A program made the position numbers and the translations under genes. A model generated the notes under the pieces. It had not been told where the DNA came from. It searched no databases and was given only the letters and a program-made list of their open reading frames with translations. DNA of 64,000 nucleotides from Chitinophagaceae bacterium (GTDB taxonomy: Bacteria; Bacteroidota; Bacteroidia; Chitinophagales; Chitinophagaceae). The stretch covers positions 248,001 through 312,000 of the forward strand of contig JADJPV010000002.1 in the NCBI GenBank assembly GCA_016713085.1, read 5' to 3'. This document shows, in pieces, positions 1 to 11,200 of this stretch (position 1 is its first letter; the number at the start of each line of letters is the position of its first letter).

Positions 1-377
1 TTGTAAATATTTCATCTATGAATAGCAAACGGGCTATCACCAAAGTATTAGGTTACAATATGGGAAAAGCTGCTGTGGATTGCTATACACAATGGTTTGC
101 AGTAGAATTAGCCAACCGGTATGGAGATAAAATAAGGATGAATGCTCTTGCGCCGGGTTTTTTTCTTACAGAACAAAATAGAAGTTTACTAATAAATGAA
201 GCTGGTGGTTATACCGAAAGAGGTGGCAAGGCGATTCAGCAAACTCCTTTTAAACGATTTGGAGACCCGGTTGAATTAAAAGGGGCTTTGATTTGGCTTC
301 TTAGTGATGCATCAAAATTTGTAACTGGTGCAATGATATGTGTTGACGGAGGCTTTTCCATTTTTGGGGGGGTGTAG
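1..377 (+). CDS. Short-chain dehydrogenase/reductase, C-terminal part
   Basis: The gene enters from the left edge; the readable frame begins at base 3 and ends at the TAG at 375-377. The active-site serine region (VNISSM) and the YxxxK pair (GYNMGK) are visible, followed by the usual APGFF segment and a VDGGFSIFGGV tail. This makes it a classical NAD(P)-dependent SDR oxidoreductase missing its Rossmann N-terminus. The tail resembles the SDR-type D-mannonate (fructuronate) oxidoreductases common in Bacteroidota, and the downstream glycosidases fit sugar catabolism, but the substrate is inference. Confidence 0.8.
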   Translation, partial: VNISSMNSKRAITKVLGYNMGKAAVDCYTQWFAVELANRYGDKIRMNALAPGFFLTEQNRSLLINEAGGYTERGGKAIQQTPFKRFGDPVELKGALIWLLSDASKFVTGAMICVDGGFSIFGGV

Positions 378-575
378 AATGAATAAAAAATTGCAGCGTA
401 TAAATAATACTAGTTAGATATGATAAAAACATTCTTGATACCATCGACATTAACACGGATGATCGTTTCTTGCGGTGCTCCTTTCATCTGTAGAATATAT
501 GGCATCAGTGTAAAATAAGAGTCAATTGATATAAAACGCAAGGCGATCCCCTGAGATCAAATTAAAAATGTAAAT

Positions 576-1781
576 ATGAAAAAACTTTTTGTCGCTGTAT
601 TATTGGTTATTTCAGTCCAATCACTTTCACAAAAGTTTGAAGATCTTGCCCTGAGTCCACCAATGGGCTGGAATAGCTGGAATACTTTTCAGACAAAGAT
701 TAATGAAGAGTTAGTGAAGCAAACAGCCGATTATTTTATTTCATCAGGAATGAAAAATGCCGGCTATACATATATTGTACTCGATGATGGATGGATGGCA
801 ATGGAAAGGGATAGTATTACGGGAAATCTAATTGCCGATCCGGTTAAATTTCCTAACGGAATGAAAGCTGTTGCCGATTATATACATTCCAAAGGTTTGA
901 AATTCGGCTTATACAATTGTGCAGGAACAAAAACCTGTGCAGGTTATCCCGGAACAAGGGGATATGAATTCCAGGATGCACGACTCTATGCATCATGGGG
1001 TATTGATTATCTGAAATTTGATTTTTGCAATACCGAAGGGATTAACGCAAAAGAAGCTTATACTACAATGAGTAAGGCATTGCGCAAAGCAGGTCATCCC
1101 ATCATTTTTAGTTTGTGTGAATGGGGTGATAACAAACCATGGCTCTGGGCAAAAAATGTTGGTCACTTGTGGCGCACTACCGGTGATATCGGAAATGTAT
1201 TTGATGGAATTAAACAATATACGAACTGGCATTCAAATGGAGTAATGACGATAGTGGACAAGCAGGATACGTTGCAAAAATATGCAGGACCTGATCATTG
1301 GAATGATCCGGACATGCTTGAAGTGGGGAATGGTATGAGTGTTAACGAAGACTGTACCCATTTCTCTATATGGTGTATGCTCGCAGCACCCCTAATGGCA
1401 GGAAATGATATCCGGAAAATGAGCAAGGAAATTTTATCTATTCTTACTAATAAAGATGCTATAGATATCAATCAAGATGCTTTAGGAGTTCAGACATTTA
1501 AATATTCCGATAGGGACAGCGTGCAAACGTGGCTCAGGCCTTTACAAAATGGTAATTGGGCAGTTTGTTTTTTAAACCGCAGCAGCCGGGCACAAAAAAT
1601 TTATTTCGAGTGGAAAAAGGAGAATGTAAAAGATCCGTTTACCGGCAGATCACTGGCTATGACACAAGAAAATTTCAAGTTGTTCGATATTTGGAATAAA
1701 CGAAACATTGGAACAACTGAAAAAACGTTAATGACAGTTGTTCCCTCTCATGAGATATTAATGTTGAGATTGAATAAATAA
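576..1781 (+). CDS. GH27 alpha-galactosidase, secreted
   Basis: 401-residue glycoside hydrolase of family 27, expected to release terminal alpha-linked galactose with retention. A signal peptide covers about residues 1-19. The GH27 opening LSPPMGWNSWNTF follows at residue 26, then LDDGWM. The likely nucleophile is Asp149 in YLKFDFC and the likely acid/base Asp204 in WRTTGDI. A short beta-sandwich tail follows, so length and layout are normal. It lies ahead of a GH97 enzyme on the same strand, 413 bases apart, suggesting a small oligosaccharide-degradation set with the SDR upstream. The export location (periplasm or surface) is inferred from the signal. Confidence 0.9.
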   Translation: MKKLFVAVLLVISVQSLSQKFEDLALSPPMGWNSWNTFQTKINEELVKQTADYFISSGMKNAGYTYIVLDDGWMAMERDSITGNLIADPVKFPNGMKAVADYIHSKGLKFGLYNCAGTKTCAGYPGTRGYEFQDARLYASWGIDYLKFDFCNTEGINAKEAYTTMSKALRKAGHPIIFSLCEWGDNKPWLWAKNVGHLWRTTGDIGNVFDGIKQYTNWHSNGVMTIVDKQDTLQKYAGPDHWNDPDMLEVGNGMSVNEDCTHFSIWCMLAAPLMAGNDIRKMSKEILSILTNKDAIDINQDALGVQTFKYSDRDSVQTWLRPLQNGNWAVCFLNRSSRAQKIYFEWKKENVKDPFTGRSLAMTQENFKLFDIWNKRNIGTTEKTLMTVVPSHEILMLRLNK

Positions 1782-2194
1782 ATTGTTATTCACTTGTAAG
1801 ATTTCATGACAATATCTTTTTCGCCAGACAAGTTGAATAGTTAAAGAATACAGAGAAAAGATGAACAACCCTTTGAAGATTGAAGTCATAAAACCAGCTG
1901 CGGGAAAGAGCAGAGGGTAAAGTATCCTATGTATAGAAAATGTTTTGTTACAAGATAAGCAGATAGCACTTCAATTTAGTCAATCTGACAAGTGCATGCC
2001 GAATTTATCATAGCACCCGTTCTCCTGGACAGTTGTGCTTTGTATTGGCAAGGGAGCAAAGCGAATAGGTAATGATTCAATTGATTATTTACCCGTTATA
2101 TACGACGACAAAGTGATATAAACCTTGCCTATCTAAAGCAATTATCAAACCAGTAAAAGTAGAATTAAATTTACCTTAAATAAAACCATAGAAG
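1782..2194. other. Gene-free stretch with AGGGAGCAAAGC motif
   Basis: No credible coding sequence lies between the two glycosidases. The only notable item is the 12-base word AGGGAGCAAAGC near 2050, which also occurs near 19932 beside the integrase hub and, degenerate, near 53878. It may be remnant mobile-element sequence. Confidence 0.3.
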
Positions 2195-4039
2195 ATGATC
2201 AAAGAAATTATTCAAGCCGGTTTGATTATATTGATGGGGGCATCCTGTACAAGCAGCATGACTGTAATTTCACCCGGAAAAAATAACCGGATTTCACTTG
2301 AATTGGATGAGCAGGGAAGATTATATTATTCAATTTATTCAAATAGCATCACAGCGGTAGAAAAGTCATTGTTGGGTATGGATATTGAAGATGCGGCACT
2401 TGACTTTAATTCAGGAATAGAGTTTTTGAAAGCAGAAAAAACAGTGATCAATGAAATCTATACGTTGCCCACGGGTAAGACTTCTTCTTACACTAATAAA
2501 GCCAATGAAACAGATTTCATTTTTAAAAATAAGCACAACAAGCTGCTGCACGTTACCTGTCGTGCTTATGATGATGGTGTTGCATTCCGCTATATCGTGG
2601 AGAATCCGGGGAAGATCACCATCAAGAAGGAGAATACACGGTTTAACTTTCCGAAGAATACAAAAAGCTGGATGATGGATTACCGGCCGGATTATGAAAA
2701 TTCTTACCCCGAAAGAACACTCGATACCATTGGCATTCGACCCCTGTCATTTCCTGCATTGCTGCTTAATGATAAAAAACTCTGGGTTTTATTTACAGAA
2801 GCAAGTGTTTACGACCAGCCTGCCACCCATATTCAGAAAGCCGGTTCAGGTAATGAACTGAAAATTGAGTTTCCGGAGCCACAGTTTTCTGTTGAATCTA
2901 AATGGGTTTCTCCCTGGCGAACCTTCATTATAGGTACCAGGCTGGCTACCATTGTGGAAACCGTTATGGTAGAAAATCTAAACCCGCCTTCAGTTATTTC
3001 TGATATGAGCTGGATCCGACCGGGTGTAGCGGTATTTCCCTGGTGGGGTAATTTTATGGCCAACAGTTACCTTGATACGTTAAAAACATATGTTGACCTT
3101 GCTTCAGAAATGAATTGGGAATGGATTGAGTTTGATGTTTCACTGGTTGGTTCCCCTTTAAGGACTTCTAAGCTATGGGAAACTACGGCATGGTTACCGG
3201 AACTTACAGCTTATGCAAAGGCAAAAGGGATAAGTGTTTACGGTTGGGATGAAATTAATGTACTGAACAGTTCCAAAGGCAGGGAGCATGTTTTTGGGAA
3301 ATATGTGGGCTTAGGGATTAAAGGCATTAAAATTGATTATATCGATTCGGATAAACAATATGCCATGCGTTTTCGAAAAGAAGCCATGGAGGATGCTGCC
3401 CTTAAAAAACTGGCGGTTAGCTTTCATGGTGAAACCTTGCCGCATGGCCAGCGCCGGACATACCCGAATGTATTAACCCTGGAAGCAGTAAGGGGAGCAG
3501 AGTTTTACATATTTTCACCCGCACCTACCCCCGCACATAATTGTACACTTCCTTTTACAAGGAATGTAGTGGGCCCCATGGATTATACCCCGGTTACTTT
3601 TACCATCCGGCCTGAAAATCCCCGGATAACCACATATGCGCATGAACTGGCTTTATCTGTGGTATTTGAATCGGGATGGCAGGTCATGGCCGATCGGCCG
3701 AAGGAATATCTCCATTCACCTGCAAAGGAATTCCTGAAAAAATTGGAATCAGCCTGGGATGAGACCCGTTTTATTGACGGTTATCCCGGGAAATTTATAT
3801 GTTTAGCCCGGCGAAAAGCAAATAAATGGTTTATTGCCGGAATTAATGCAGGAAAAGAAAGGACAGTTACAATTCCGCTGAATTTTATCACATCGGGAAA
3901 ATATTCTATTGAAATATATGAAGATAATCCAAACGAAAAAATGACCAACCTCCACATTCGTAAAGAAACAATTGCATCCGGAGCTGCCTTAACAGTGACA
4001 ATGTTGGAAAACGGAGGATTTTGTACCCTCGTAGAGTAA
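2195..4039 (+). CDS. GH97 glycosidase lipoprotein (alpha-galactosidase-like)
   Basis: 614-residue member of glycoside hydrolase family 97. The N-terminus ends in LMGASC, a lipobox with Cys18, so the protein is probably a lipoprotein. An N-terminal beta-sandwich (about 22-270), a TIM barrel from WWGNFM at about 283 and a C-terminal beta domain follow. KIDYIDSDKQ places an Asp at 381 where retaining GH97 enzymes carry the nucleophile; Glu430 or Glu436 in TLEAVRGAEF is the candidate acid/base. The retaining type is known for alpha-galactosidases, which fits the neighbouring GH27 gene, whereas SusB-type enzymes are inverting. Family assignment is firm; substrate is inference. Confidence 0.87.
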   Translation: MIKEIIQAGLIILMGASCTSSMTVISPGKNNRISLELDEQGRLYYSIYSNSITAVEKSLLGMDIEDAALDFNSGIEFLKAEKTVINEIYTLPTGKTSSYTNKANETDFIFKNKHNKLLHVTCRAYDDGVAFRYIVENPGKITIKKENTRFNFPKNTKSWMMDYRPDYENSYPERTLDTIGIRPLSFPALLLNDKKLWVLFTEASVYDQPATHIQKAGSGNELKIEFPEPQFSVESKWVSPWRTFIIGTRLATIVETVMVENLNPPSVISDMSWIRPGVAVFPWWGNFMANSYLDTLKTYVDLASEMNWEWIEFDVSLVGSPLRTSKLWETTAWLPELTAYAKAKGISVYGWDEINVLNSSKGREHVFGKYVGLGIKGIKIDYIDSDKQYAMRFRKEAMEDAALKKLAVSFHGETLPHGQRRTYPNVLTLEAVRGAEFYIFSPAPTPAHNCTLPFTRNVVGPMDYTPVTFTIRPENPRITTYAHELALSVVFESGWQVMADRPKEYLHSPAKEFLKKLESAWDETRFIDGYPGKFICLARRKANKWFIAGINAGKERTVTIPLNFITSGKYSIEIYEDNPNEKMTNLHIRKETIASGAALTVTMLENGGFCTLVE

Positions 4040-4087
4040 AGGTTGTGATTTGCTTTCAAATTATTATTTAATTCAAGTTGCTGGTTA

Positions 4088-4905
4088 TTAAACAAGTTTA
4101 TTTAAGGTAAAGTCAATAATAAATATCCTAATTTTAAGCAAGAACCCTTCAAAAGTTACTGCATGAATTTTTAGAAGAAGCAATCCTTTTAGCAGGGAGA
4201 AGGTTGTTTCGATAGCTTTTCTCATTTACAGGTTTAAAAACCTTATCCAGGGTTCATCCGGTCTCTTGCTGTTACTTTTTCGCTTAATCATCCGTTCAAT
4301 CAAGTCTGCTTACCTTACTTCATCTTCTATTGTATAATCGGTATAAGCACTGTCGCCATATATTTTACTTTCGGGTGCTACAGTCATGAGTAATTATTTT
4401 AAAGCTTGTACATCACTTTCGCTGTCGGGTACAAAGCAAAACTCCACTGGAATGCTACTACTTGTAGTGAGTACATGCACCTTTATTCCAGAAAAATATC
4501 GCCACATACTGCTCTTTTTCCCTATCCATTATTCCCCATTCAGTAATTTACTGCGACTGATGCGGATGTTACCACATACTGCAACCGGAAAAGAATCAAT
4601 CACATAATCACTGGCTCCGGCAATTGATTTGATTTACTGGTCAAGTTGAAAAAAAGGCTACAAAGCAAATACTCCAACTGATGCAACCTTCTGAAAAAAA
4701 GACTTTTATGCAGTATCTGCGGAATTATTCTTTTCATTTTCATCATCTGGCGGCCTTGATTTATATGGCCTCCAAAATAAAATGCGAAAACAATCGCCGT
4801 GCTGATAACCTCACTATTGCTTACTTTTTTCTGGTATCCTCACAATGACCAATGCCTTTTAATAAATCGTCAACAAAACAGAAAACACCTGTAATCTTAT
4901 CTTAG
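4088..4905 (-). pseudogene. IS982-type transposase remnant
   Basis: Reading the minus strand gives pieces of a DDE transposase of the IS982 type: near 4900 a start-proximal segment VFCFVDDLLKGIGHCED, then FPVAVCGNIRISRSKLL, YFSGIKVHVLTTSS, IYGDSAYTDYTIEDEVR and MRKAIETTFSLLKGLLLL. The order is correct, but there are several in-frame stops and frame changes, including stops after DEVR and before MRKA. It is a decayed insertion sequence. Terminal inverted repeats were not identified. It sits between the glycosidases and the defence island and could mark how the island entered or a later insertion at its edge. Confidence 0.75.
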
Positions 4906-5119
4906 CTGAATATCGGTAAGGAGGGTTTTAAGGGTAACTCAAAATTATTCTTTATTTGATGCTCTTTTTGACTAACAACTTGGGTTAACTATCAAGTTCG
5001 ACATTAAAATTATATTATGTCGGAAAAATGACCTATTTTCATCATCAAAAGAAATTCATGTCGAAACATAGGCATGAGGTTTATGGGAATAGTGAAAATA
5101 AAGGCAAAACTCAACATCA

Positions 5120-6211
5120 ATGGCTTACAATAAAAATCAACCATTTAATGACCTTCCGAATCTTCCCCCGGCAGACTTTACAGAGTCACCGGAAATACTC
5201 CGGCACCTGGCAAGGGCAGCCCGACATTTAGGCGAATTAAATGGTCTTTGTGCTTCCTTACCAAACCCCCAACTGCTGATAAACACAATCGTTCTTCAGG
5301 AAAGTAAAGATAGTTCTGCCATTGAAAATATCGTTACCACTCAAGATGAACTATACAAAGCCGCCAGCGAAGAAGGAACGGCCAGCCATGCTGCTAAAGA
5401 AGTATTAAGTTATCGGGAAGCCTTATATGTGGGGTTGGAGAAAATGACATCACAAAAGAACCTGCTACTTACAAATACAATGGTTGACATTGTACAAACC
5501 ATCAAGCAGAATAAATCGGGCATTCGTACCACACCTGGTACTGCGTTGAAAAATGCTATCAACGGAGAAGTAATTTACACGCCGCCATGTTGTGAAGATG
5601 TTTTAAGGGAAAAACTGGCTGCATTGGAACAATTTATCAACGACCCCGATTTATCAGCATTAGACCCCTTGGTTAAAATGGCCTTTATCCATTACCAGTT
5701 TGAAGCCATACATCCATTTGCTGATGGTAATGGCCGTGCAGGAAGAATTGTAAATGCTCTGTATCTGGTACAACAGGAATTATTATCGCAGCCGGTACTC
5801 TACCTAAGTTCTTATATTGTAAAATATAAAACAGAATACTATCAATTATTAAGAGGCATAACAGAAAAAAACAACTGGCATGATTGGGTAATGTATATAC
5901 TTACCGCATTAATAGAAACTGCACAGCTTACCACTAAAAAAATAAGAAGTATGCTGGCTTTAAAAGATGAATATGAAAAACAGATGAAGCAAACATTAGG
6001 TGCGTCGTTCAGTTATGAATTGCTGCAGTTGATGTTTACACTACCTTATCTAAAGATTGAATTGCTGGAAAAAAGAGAAATTGCCCATCGGCAAACAGCT
6101 TCTGTATGGTTAAAGAAAATGACGGAAGCGAATATTGTTAAACCTCAAAAAATAGGAAGAACTACTTATTATATTAATTACCGGTTGATGGAAGTATTAT
6201 CAACCGACTAA
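5120..6211 (+). CDS. Fic/DOC family AMP-transferase with C-terminal winged helix
   Basis: 363-residue Fic protein, expected to transfer AMP from ATP onto a protein hydroxyl. The Fic loop is intact at residues 198-209 (HPFADGNGRAGR), with catalytic His198. An inhibitory motif SSAIEN (65-70) precedes the core, as in Fic proteins whose own N-terminal helix blocks the ATP site. The C-terminus (about 300-355) looks like a winged-helix DNA-binding region (REIAHRQTASVWLKKM). It ends 54 bases before jetA in the same direction, so it may be co-transcribed with the Wadjet genes. Whether it takes part in defence, regulates the operon or is a separate toxin cannot be told from sequence. Confidence 0.88.
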   Translation: MAYNKNQPFNDLPNLPPADFTESPEILRHLARAARHLGELNGLCASLPNPQLLINTIVLQESKDSSAIENIVTTQDELYKAASEEGTASHAAKEVLSYREALYVGLEKMTSQKNLLLTNTMVDIVQTIKQNKSGIRTTPGTALKNAINGEVIYTPPCCEDVLREKLAALEQFINDPDLSALDPLVKMAFIHYQFEAIHPFADGNGRAGRIVNALYLVQQELLSQPVLYLSSYIVKYKTEYYQLLRGITEKNNWHDWVMYILTALIETAQLTTKKIRSMLALKDEYEKQMKQTLGASFSYELLQLMFTLPYLKIELLEKREIAHRQTASVWLKKMTEANIVKPQKIGRTTYYINYRLMEVLSTD

Positions 6212-6265
6212 TGATGGAACTCGTAATAATAGCTATAGATTACAGAGTGTATTAAACCCTTACTT

Positions 6266-7690
6266 ATGGATTTTGCAAAAGCATATTCGCTTTATAAAAA
6301 TGATAAAACCCTTCAGATACTGAGGGCGGAGCATTTTCCATTATTGATTAGTTTTTTTCATTTGGCTTTTAAGCAGCAGGACAGAATATTCTATCAACAG
6401 CAAGACCTGAGAAATATTTTAAGTGATTTCTTGTATTCCTTAGAGCAACAGGGAATTGACGACTTCAGGAACGACCCATTGGATTATCTGCAACAATGGG
6501 CCAAGCAAGGTTATTTAAGGCGATATTATGATGTAGGTGATGAACCAGTGTATGAACTTACTCCTGCCACCGAAAATGCTTTAAAGTGGTTAGACGATTT
6601 GACTAAACAACAATTTGTTGGTACACACAGCCGGTTGCTGCAATTGTTTTCTATTTTAAAACAACTGGTAAATAACACAGCCTCTCCATATGACCGGGTA
6701 AAAAAACTGGAAGAAGACAGGATAAAACTGGATAAAGAAATTGAAGATGCGAAAAGAGGTATTTATGAAAAAACAGATGATACAAGAATAAGAGAAGATT
6801 ATCTTTTAGCAGAAGAAACTGCTAAAAGGTTACTGGCGGATTTCAGGCAGGTGGAACAAAACTTCAGGGAGTTAGATAAAGATACCCGGCAGGCCATTAT
6901 TAAAAGCAGCCTTACTAAAGGCAAACTACTGGATGATATATTCAGCAAACAGGATTTTTTGTGGAGTACCGACCAGGGAAAAAGTTTTAAAGCTTTTTGG
7001 GAGTTTTTAATGAGCAGAAACATGCAGGAAGAATTGGAGTTGCTTATTACAAAAATCAATGAACTCCCTGCTATAAAACAATTGAAAAGCGATGTTACGA
7101 TTGACAGGTTAAAAACAAACCTGGTAGAAGCCGGGGATAAAGTAAACCGCACAAATGATGGGTTGCTGGAACAACTACGAAAATTTGTAGAGCAGAAAAG
7201 TTTGCTGGAAAGTAAAAGAATCCTAAATGGTTTAGAATGGATAGAAACACATTTACTGGAACTGAAAGACAGCATAGATACAAATTTTCCCTTGCTTACA
7301 ATTGATGGCTTATTTAAGCCGTCTTTCATTATGGAACGTCCGCTTTTCAAACCACCTGTCAAAGTAATTTTTCAGGATATTGAAATAACAGAAGGCGAAT
7401 CGAATGCTGAAACGGATGCACTTTATGAACAGTTTTTTATTGACATAGAATTATTGAAGGAAAATATCCGACTGTTGCTGAAAAACAAATCGCAAGTTTC
7501 ATTAAATGAGGTATTCCGGCATTATAAGCCGGTGAAGGGTATTGCAGAGGTTTTGGGGTATATGCAAATTGCTTCAAGAGAAAATAAACACCTGATTGAT
7601 TTTGAAAGAAGCCAGGAATTAATTATTGAAAACATTGAAACAGAAAAACAATTTACAGTACAAGTACCTGTAGTGGTATTTAACAGATAA
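6266..7690 (+). CDS. jetA: Wadjet protein JetA (DUF3375, kleisin-like)
   Basis: 474-residue protein matching the DUF3375/JetA pattern: a helical N-terminal domain (MDFAKAYSLYKNDKTLQILR), a long coiled-coil middle (about 150-330) and a C-terminal domain ending in a beta-rich tail. In Wadjet, JetA is the MukF/MksF-like kleisin that bridges the SMC heads. It is followed after 4 bases by jetB, then jetC and jetD, and this four-gene order is the main evidence. All four genes are unbroken, unlike many genes in this window. Confidence 0.88.
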   Translation: MDFAKAYSLYKNDKTLQILRAEHFPLLISFFHLAFKQQDRIFYQQQDLRNILSDFLYSLEQQGIDDFRNDPLDYLQQWAKQGYLRRYYDVGDEPVYELTPATENALKWLDDLTKQQFVGTHSRLLQLFSILKQLVNNTASPYDRVKKLEEDRIKLDKEIEDAKRGIYEKTDDTRIREDYLLAEETAKRLLADFRQVEQNFRELDKDTRQAIIKSSLTKGKLLDDIFSKQDFLWSTDQGKSFKAFWEFLMSRNMQEELELLITKINELPAIKQLKSDVTIDRLKTNLVEAGDKVNRTNDGLLEQLRKFVEQKSLLESKRILNGLEWIETHLLELKDSIDTNFPLLTIDGLFKPSFIMERPLFKPPVKVIFQDIEITEGESNAETDALYEQFFIDIELLKENIRLLLKNKSQVSLNEVFRHYKPVKGIAEVLGYMQIASRENKHLIDFERSQELIIENIETEKQFTVQVPVVVFNR

Positions 7691-7694
7691 GATT

Positions 7695-8261
7695 ATGCTA
7701 AAGGAATATTCACTTTCGCTGATTTCACTATTAAAAGGTGTGGTTTACGACCATCAAAAACCGGCATGGACAAATCTTGTTGACCATGAAGCCGATGTGA
7801 AAAAATATTTTTCAACTATCGGGCTTGAATTATTCATGGATAAAAGTGAAGGGTATGCTTTTTTAAAACAAACAGAGTTTGAAGAAGAAGTAGATGTTCC
7901 AAAGCTGGCTGAAAAGCGGCAATTGGATTTTTACACATCTCTGCTTTGCCTTGTTCTGCGTAAGTACTTATTAGAAATAGATGCACAGGGAGGAACGGTA
8001 AGAGCAATAATACCACAGCAGGAAATTGTAACAAGGGTAAAACTATTTATGCCTTCTGCACCAGATGAAGCAAAACAGCAGGACAAAATAATTACTACCA
8101 TTAATAAGGTTATTGATATTGGTTTTCTGCGAAAGGTAGAGGGCAATACAGATAATTATGAAATACATAGAATTATTAAAGGCTTTGTAAATGCCGATGA
8201 AATAGATGCAGCACTAAAACGATTAGAAAGTTATGCCGCAGAAAAAAAACTTACCGAATAA
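7695..8261 (+). CDS. jetB: Wadjet protein JetB (DUF4194, KITE-like)
   Basis: 188-residue protein of the DUF4194/JetB type, corresponding to the MukE/MksE winged-helix subunit that binds the kleisin. Visible features are the conserved KYFSTIGLELFMDKSEGYAF segment and a C-terminal winged-helix stretch (INKVIDIGFLRKVE). It lies 4 bases after jetA and 17 before jetC in a tight operon. Assignment rests on size, conserved segment and position between JetA and the SMC protein. Confidence 0.88.
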   Translation: MLKEYSLSLISLLKGVVYDHQKPAWTNLVDHEADVKKYFSTIGLELFMDKSEGYAFLKQTEFEEEVDVPKLAEKRQLDFYTSLLCLVLRKYLLEIDAQGGTVRAIIPQQEIVTRVKLFMPSAPDEAKQQDKIITTINKVIDIGFLRKVEGNTDNYEIHRIIKGFVNADEIDAALKRLESYAAEKKLTE

Positions 8262-8278
8262 AAAGACTTTGCTAAATA

Positions 8279-11200
8279 ATGAATGAAATAAACTTTGATA
8301 CTGTTATTGTAAACGCCGGGTTCAGGCTTCAATACCTTGAAGTACTGAATTGGGGTACTTTTAATAATAATATTTGGAGGATAGAACCTAAAGGGTTTAA
8401 TTCTTTATTAACAGGTGATATTGGTTCTGGAAAATCTACCCTGGTTGATGCACTTACTACTCTATTGGTGCCATCATATAAAATAACTTTCAATAAAGCC
8501 GCAGGGGCAGAAGGCAAAGAAAGAAATTTACTGACTTATGTACGGGGTGAATACAAAAAAGAAAAGGAAGAAATAACCAAGACTGCAAAAAAGATTTACC
8601 TGCGGCCTGATGATAATACACACACCGTTATAGTTGCAAATTTTTTTAATGAAGGCTATCAGGAAAATGTTTGCCTTGCACAGGTGTTTTGGGTAAAAGA
8701 TGGAAAGGTTGAAAAATTACTGATTGGAAGCAGCCTGCCTCTTGATATTAAACAGCACCTGAGTAGATTTAGTGAAATTACGGAGTTAAAAAAGCGGCTC
8801 AGAAATTTACAAGGAGTAAGCTTATTTGATGATAATTTCAGCAGGTATAGTGAAAGTTTCCGTCACAGGTTTGGAATGACGAGTGATAAAGCGATTGATT
8901 TGTTTTATCAAACGGTATCTATGAAATCCGTTAGTAGCTTAACAGATTTTGTGAGGGAGCAGATGCTGGAAAAAACTGATGTAAAAGAGCAAATTGCAAT
9001 TCTGCTTAAACGGTTTGATGAATTGAATAAAGCACATGCTGCTGTTGTACATGCAAGGGAACAATATAACCACCTGAAACCACTTGTTGAATTTGCAGTT
9101 CAGTATGGAGAATTGAGTTCCGAAATTGAAAAGATTGAAGAAATGTTAACCGCCGTGCCGGCATGGTTTGCTGAAAAGAAAATTAGCCTGATAGAAAATG
9201 CCATTGCTGAAACTACTAACCAGTTAGAACAGGCAAATTATACTTTAAAGTCTATTGAGGATGAGTTAAAGCGTTTAGAAAATAAAAAGTTTGGCTTAAA
9301 GCAGGATATAGATAATAATGGAGGTAAAAGATTAGAACAAATTGCTGATGAGATTTCAAACCGGTCACAAGCTAAAGTGCTGAAGAAGAAAGAATGGGAT
9401 AACTATGATTTGCTGGCAAAACGAAGTGGTCTGATGAGTGTAGAAAATGAAACAGGCTTTTCTAAGAATTTACAAGATGGGCAAGTCATTTTTGAAAATT
9501 GCGAAAAGAAAGAAACTGAATTGAGGGAGGAAAGAGACAAAACCGTTATTCAACTTCGGGAAAAAGAAAACGAACTGCAAGATGAGCAGGCAGAATTAGA
9601 TTCTTTAAAGGCAAGAAAAAGCCAGATACCATCCTGGCTGGTTGAAATAAGAAATCAAATTTGTTACGATTTGCAAATTGAAGAAGACGAATTGCCTTTT
9701 GCTGGTGAGTTGCTAAAAGTGCATGATGATGAAACTGAATGGGAAGGTGCCATTGAAAGACTATTACACGATTTTGGAATGAACCTGCTTGTATCTTCCA
9801 CGCATTACAGGAGTGTAAGCAGGTACGTTAATGCTAAAACATTAAGAAGCATAGATGGCAAAGGTAGAAAACTTAATTATCTGGAAGCTGATATTTATCG
9901 CTCTGATAACTATACTAAACAATTAACACACGATAGTGTACTGCATAAAATTGAAACAAAGCCGGATACCGCTTTTGAATCATGGATGGAAAATTATTTG
10001 CACCGCAACTATGCTGAATTTGCCTGTGTAGAGCAGGAAGAGTTAATGCAAATCCCCAATGCGATAACAAAACAAGGATTGATTAAACGGGGCAAAATAA
10101 GACACACCAAAGATGACAGGTGGAATATTAATGATAGAAGAAACTTTATTTTAGGATGGTCTAATGTTGACAAAATAAAAGCACTGGAGGAAAATGTTAT
10201 TGAAATACAATCAGCTATTCATTCAATAAGGAATCAAAAAAGCAGTGTTGAGAAACAGCAGGAAACTAACACTAACATTAAAACAGCCGTAACTAAAATA
10301 ATTGAACAGAGAGATTATAATATCATTGACTGGCAGGCAGAAGTACGAAAAATCTTTGATCTTCAAAAGGAACAGCAAGAACTATTGGATAAAAATGACC
10401 AGTTAAACAGATTAAAAATTAGTTTGGGAGAAGTTGAAAGTGAATTAAAAATGCTGAAGGAAAAAGAAACATCTCAGAACCAGCATATAGGGGGGCTTCA
10501 GAAAACATTAGAGAATTATAGCAATCAGTTAAATGTTGCAAATACATTAAAAGGTTCAATTGATGAAATTAGGAAAGAGAAGTATTACACTGTTATTGAG
10601 GACAAAATTGGTGATAAGACCTTTAAGCTGAGCAATGCAGATTCTTTCCAGGAGCAGTTTAAAAAACAGTTTGAGGGCGACACAGGGGAGCTGAAGAGAA
10701 TGCGTACAAATCTTTCAATCCTGGGGAATAAAATAACCAGGAAAATGAGGGATATTAAAGACCATTCAAAAGCTGAATACAGCGAATTTTCGGAAGATGT
10801 GGAGGCAAGGCCGGAGTACATTAAAAAGTTTGAGCAATTGGCAAATGAGGATTTAAAGCGGCATGAAGACAGGTTTAAAGAAGAACTGAACCGGAATGTG
10901 ATAAACAGTATTTCAGTTTTTGACAATCAGTTGGAAAAACATGAAAAAGATATCAAGCAAAAAATAATATATATCAATCAGCACCTTCATGAAATAGTAT
11001 ATGATTCAGCAAAAGGAACGTATATCACTATACTGATTGATGCAACAACTAATAAAGACATCAGGCAGTTTAAAGAGGATTTACGTTTATGTTACATCAA
11101 CACCCTTGGTGATGAAAGCGGATTATACAATGAAGCAAAATACGAGCAGGTAAAGAAAATATTAGACCGTTTTGCCAGTATGGAAAATGTTGACAGGGAA

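Noticed and set aside
6799..7362. 187-codon minus-strand open frame inside jetA
   Set aside because: Fully antisense to a recognised gene, very Ser/Leu-rich, no recognisable feature: a shadow frame.
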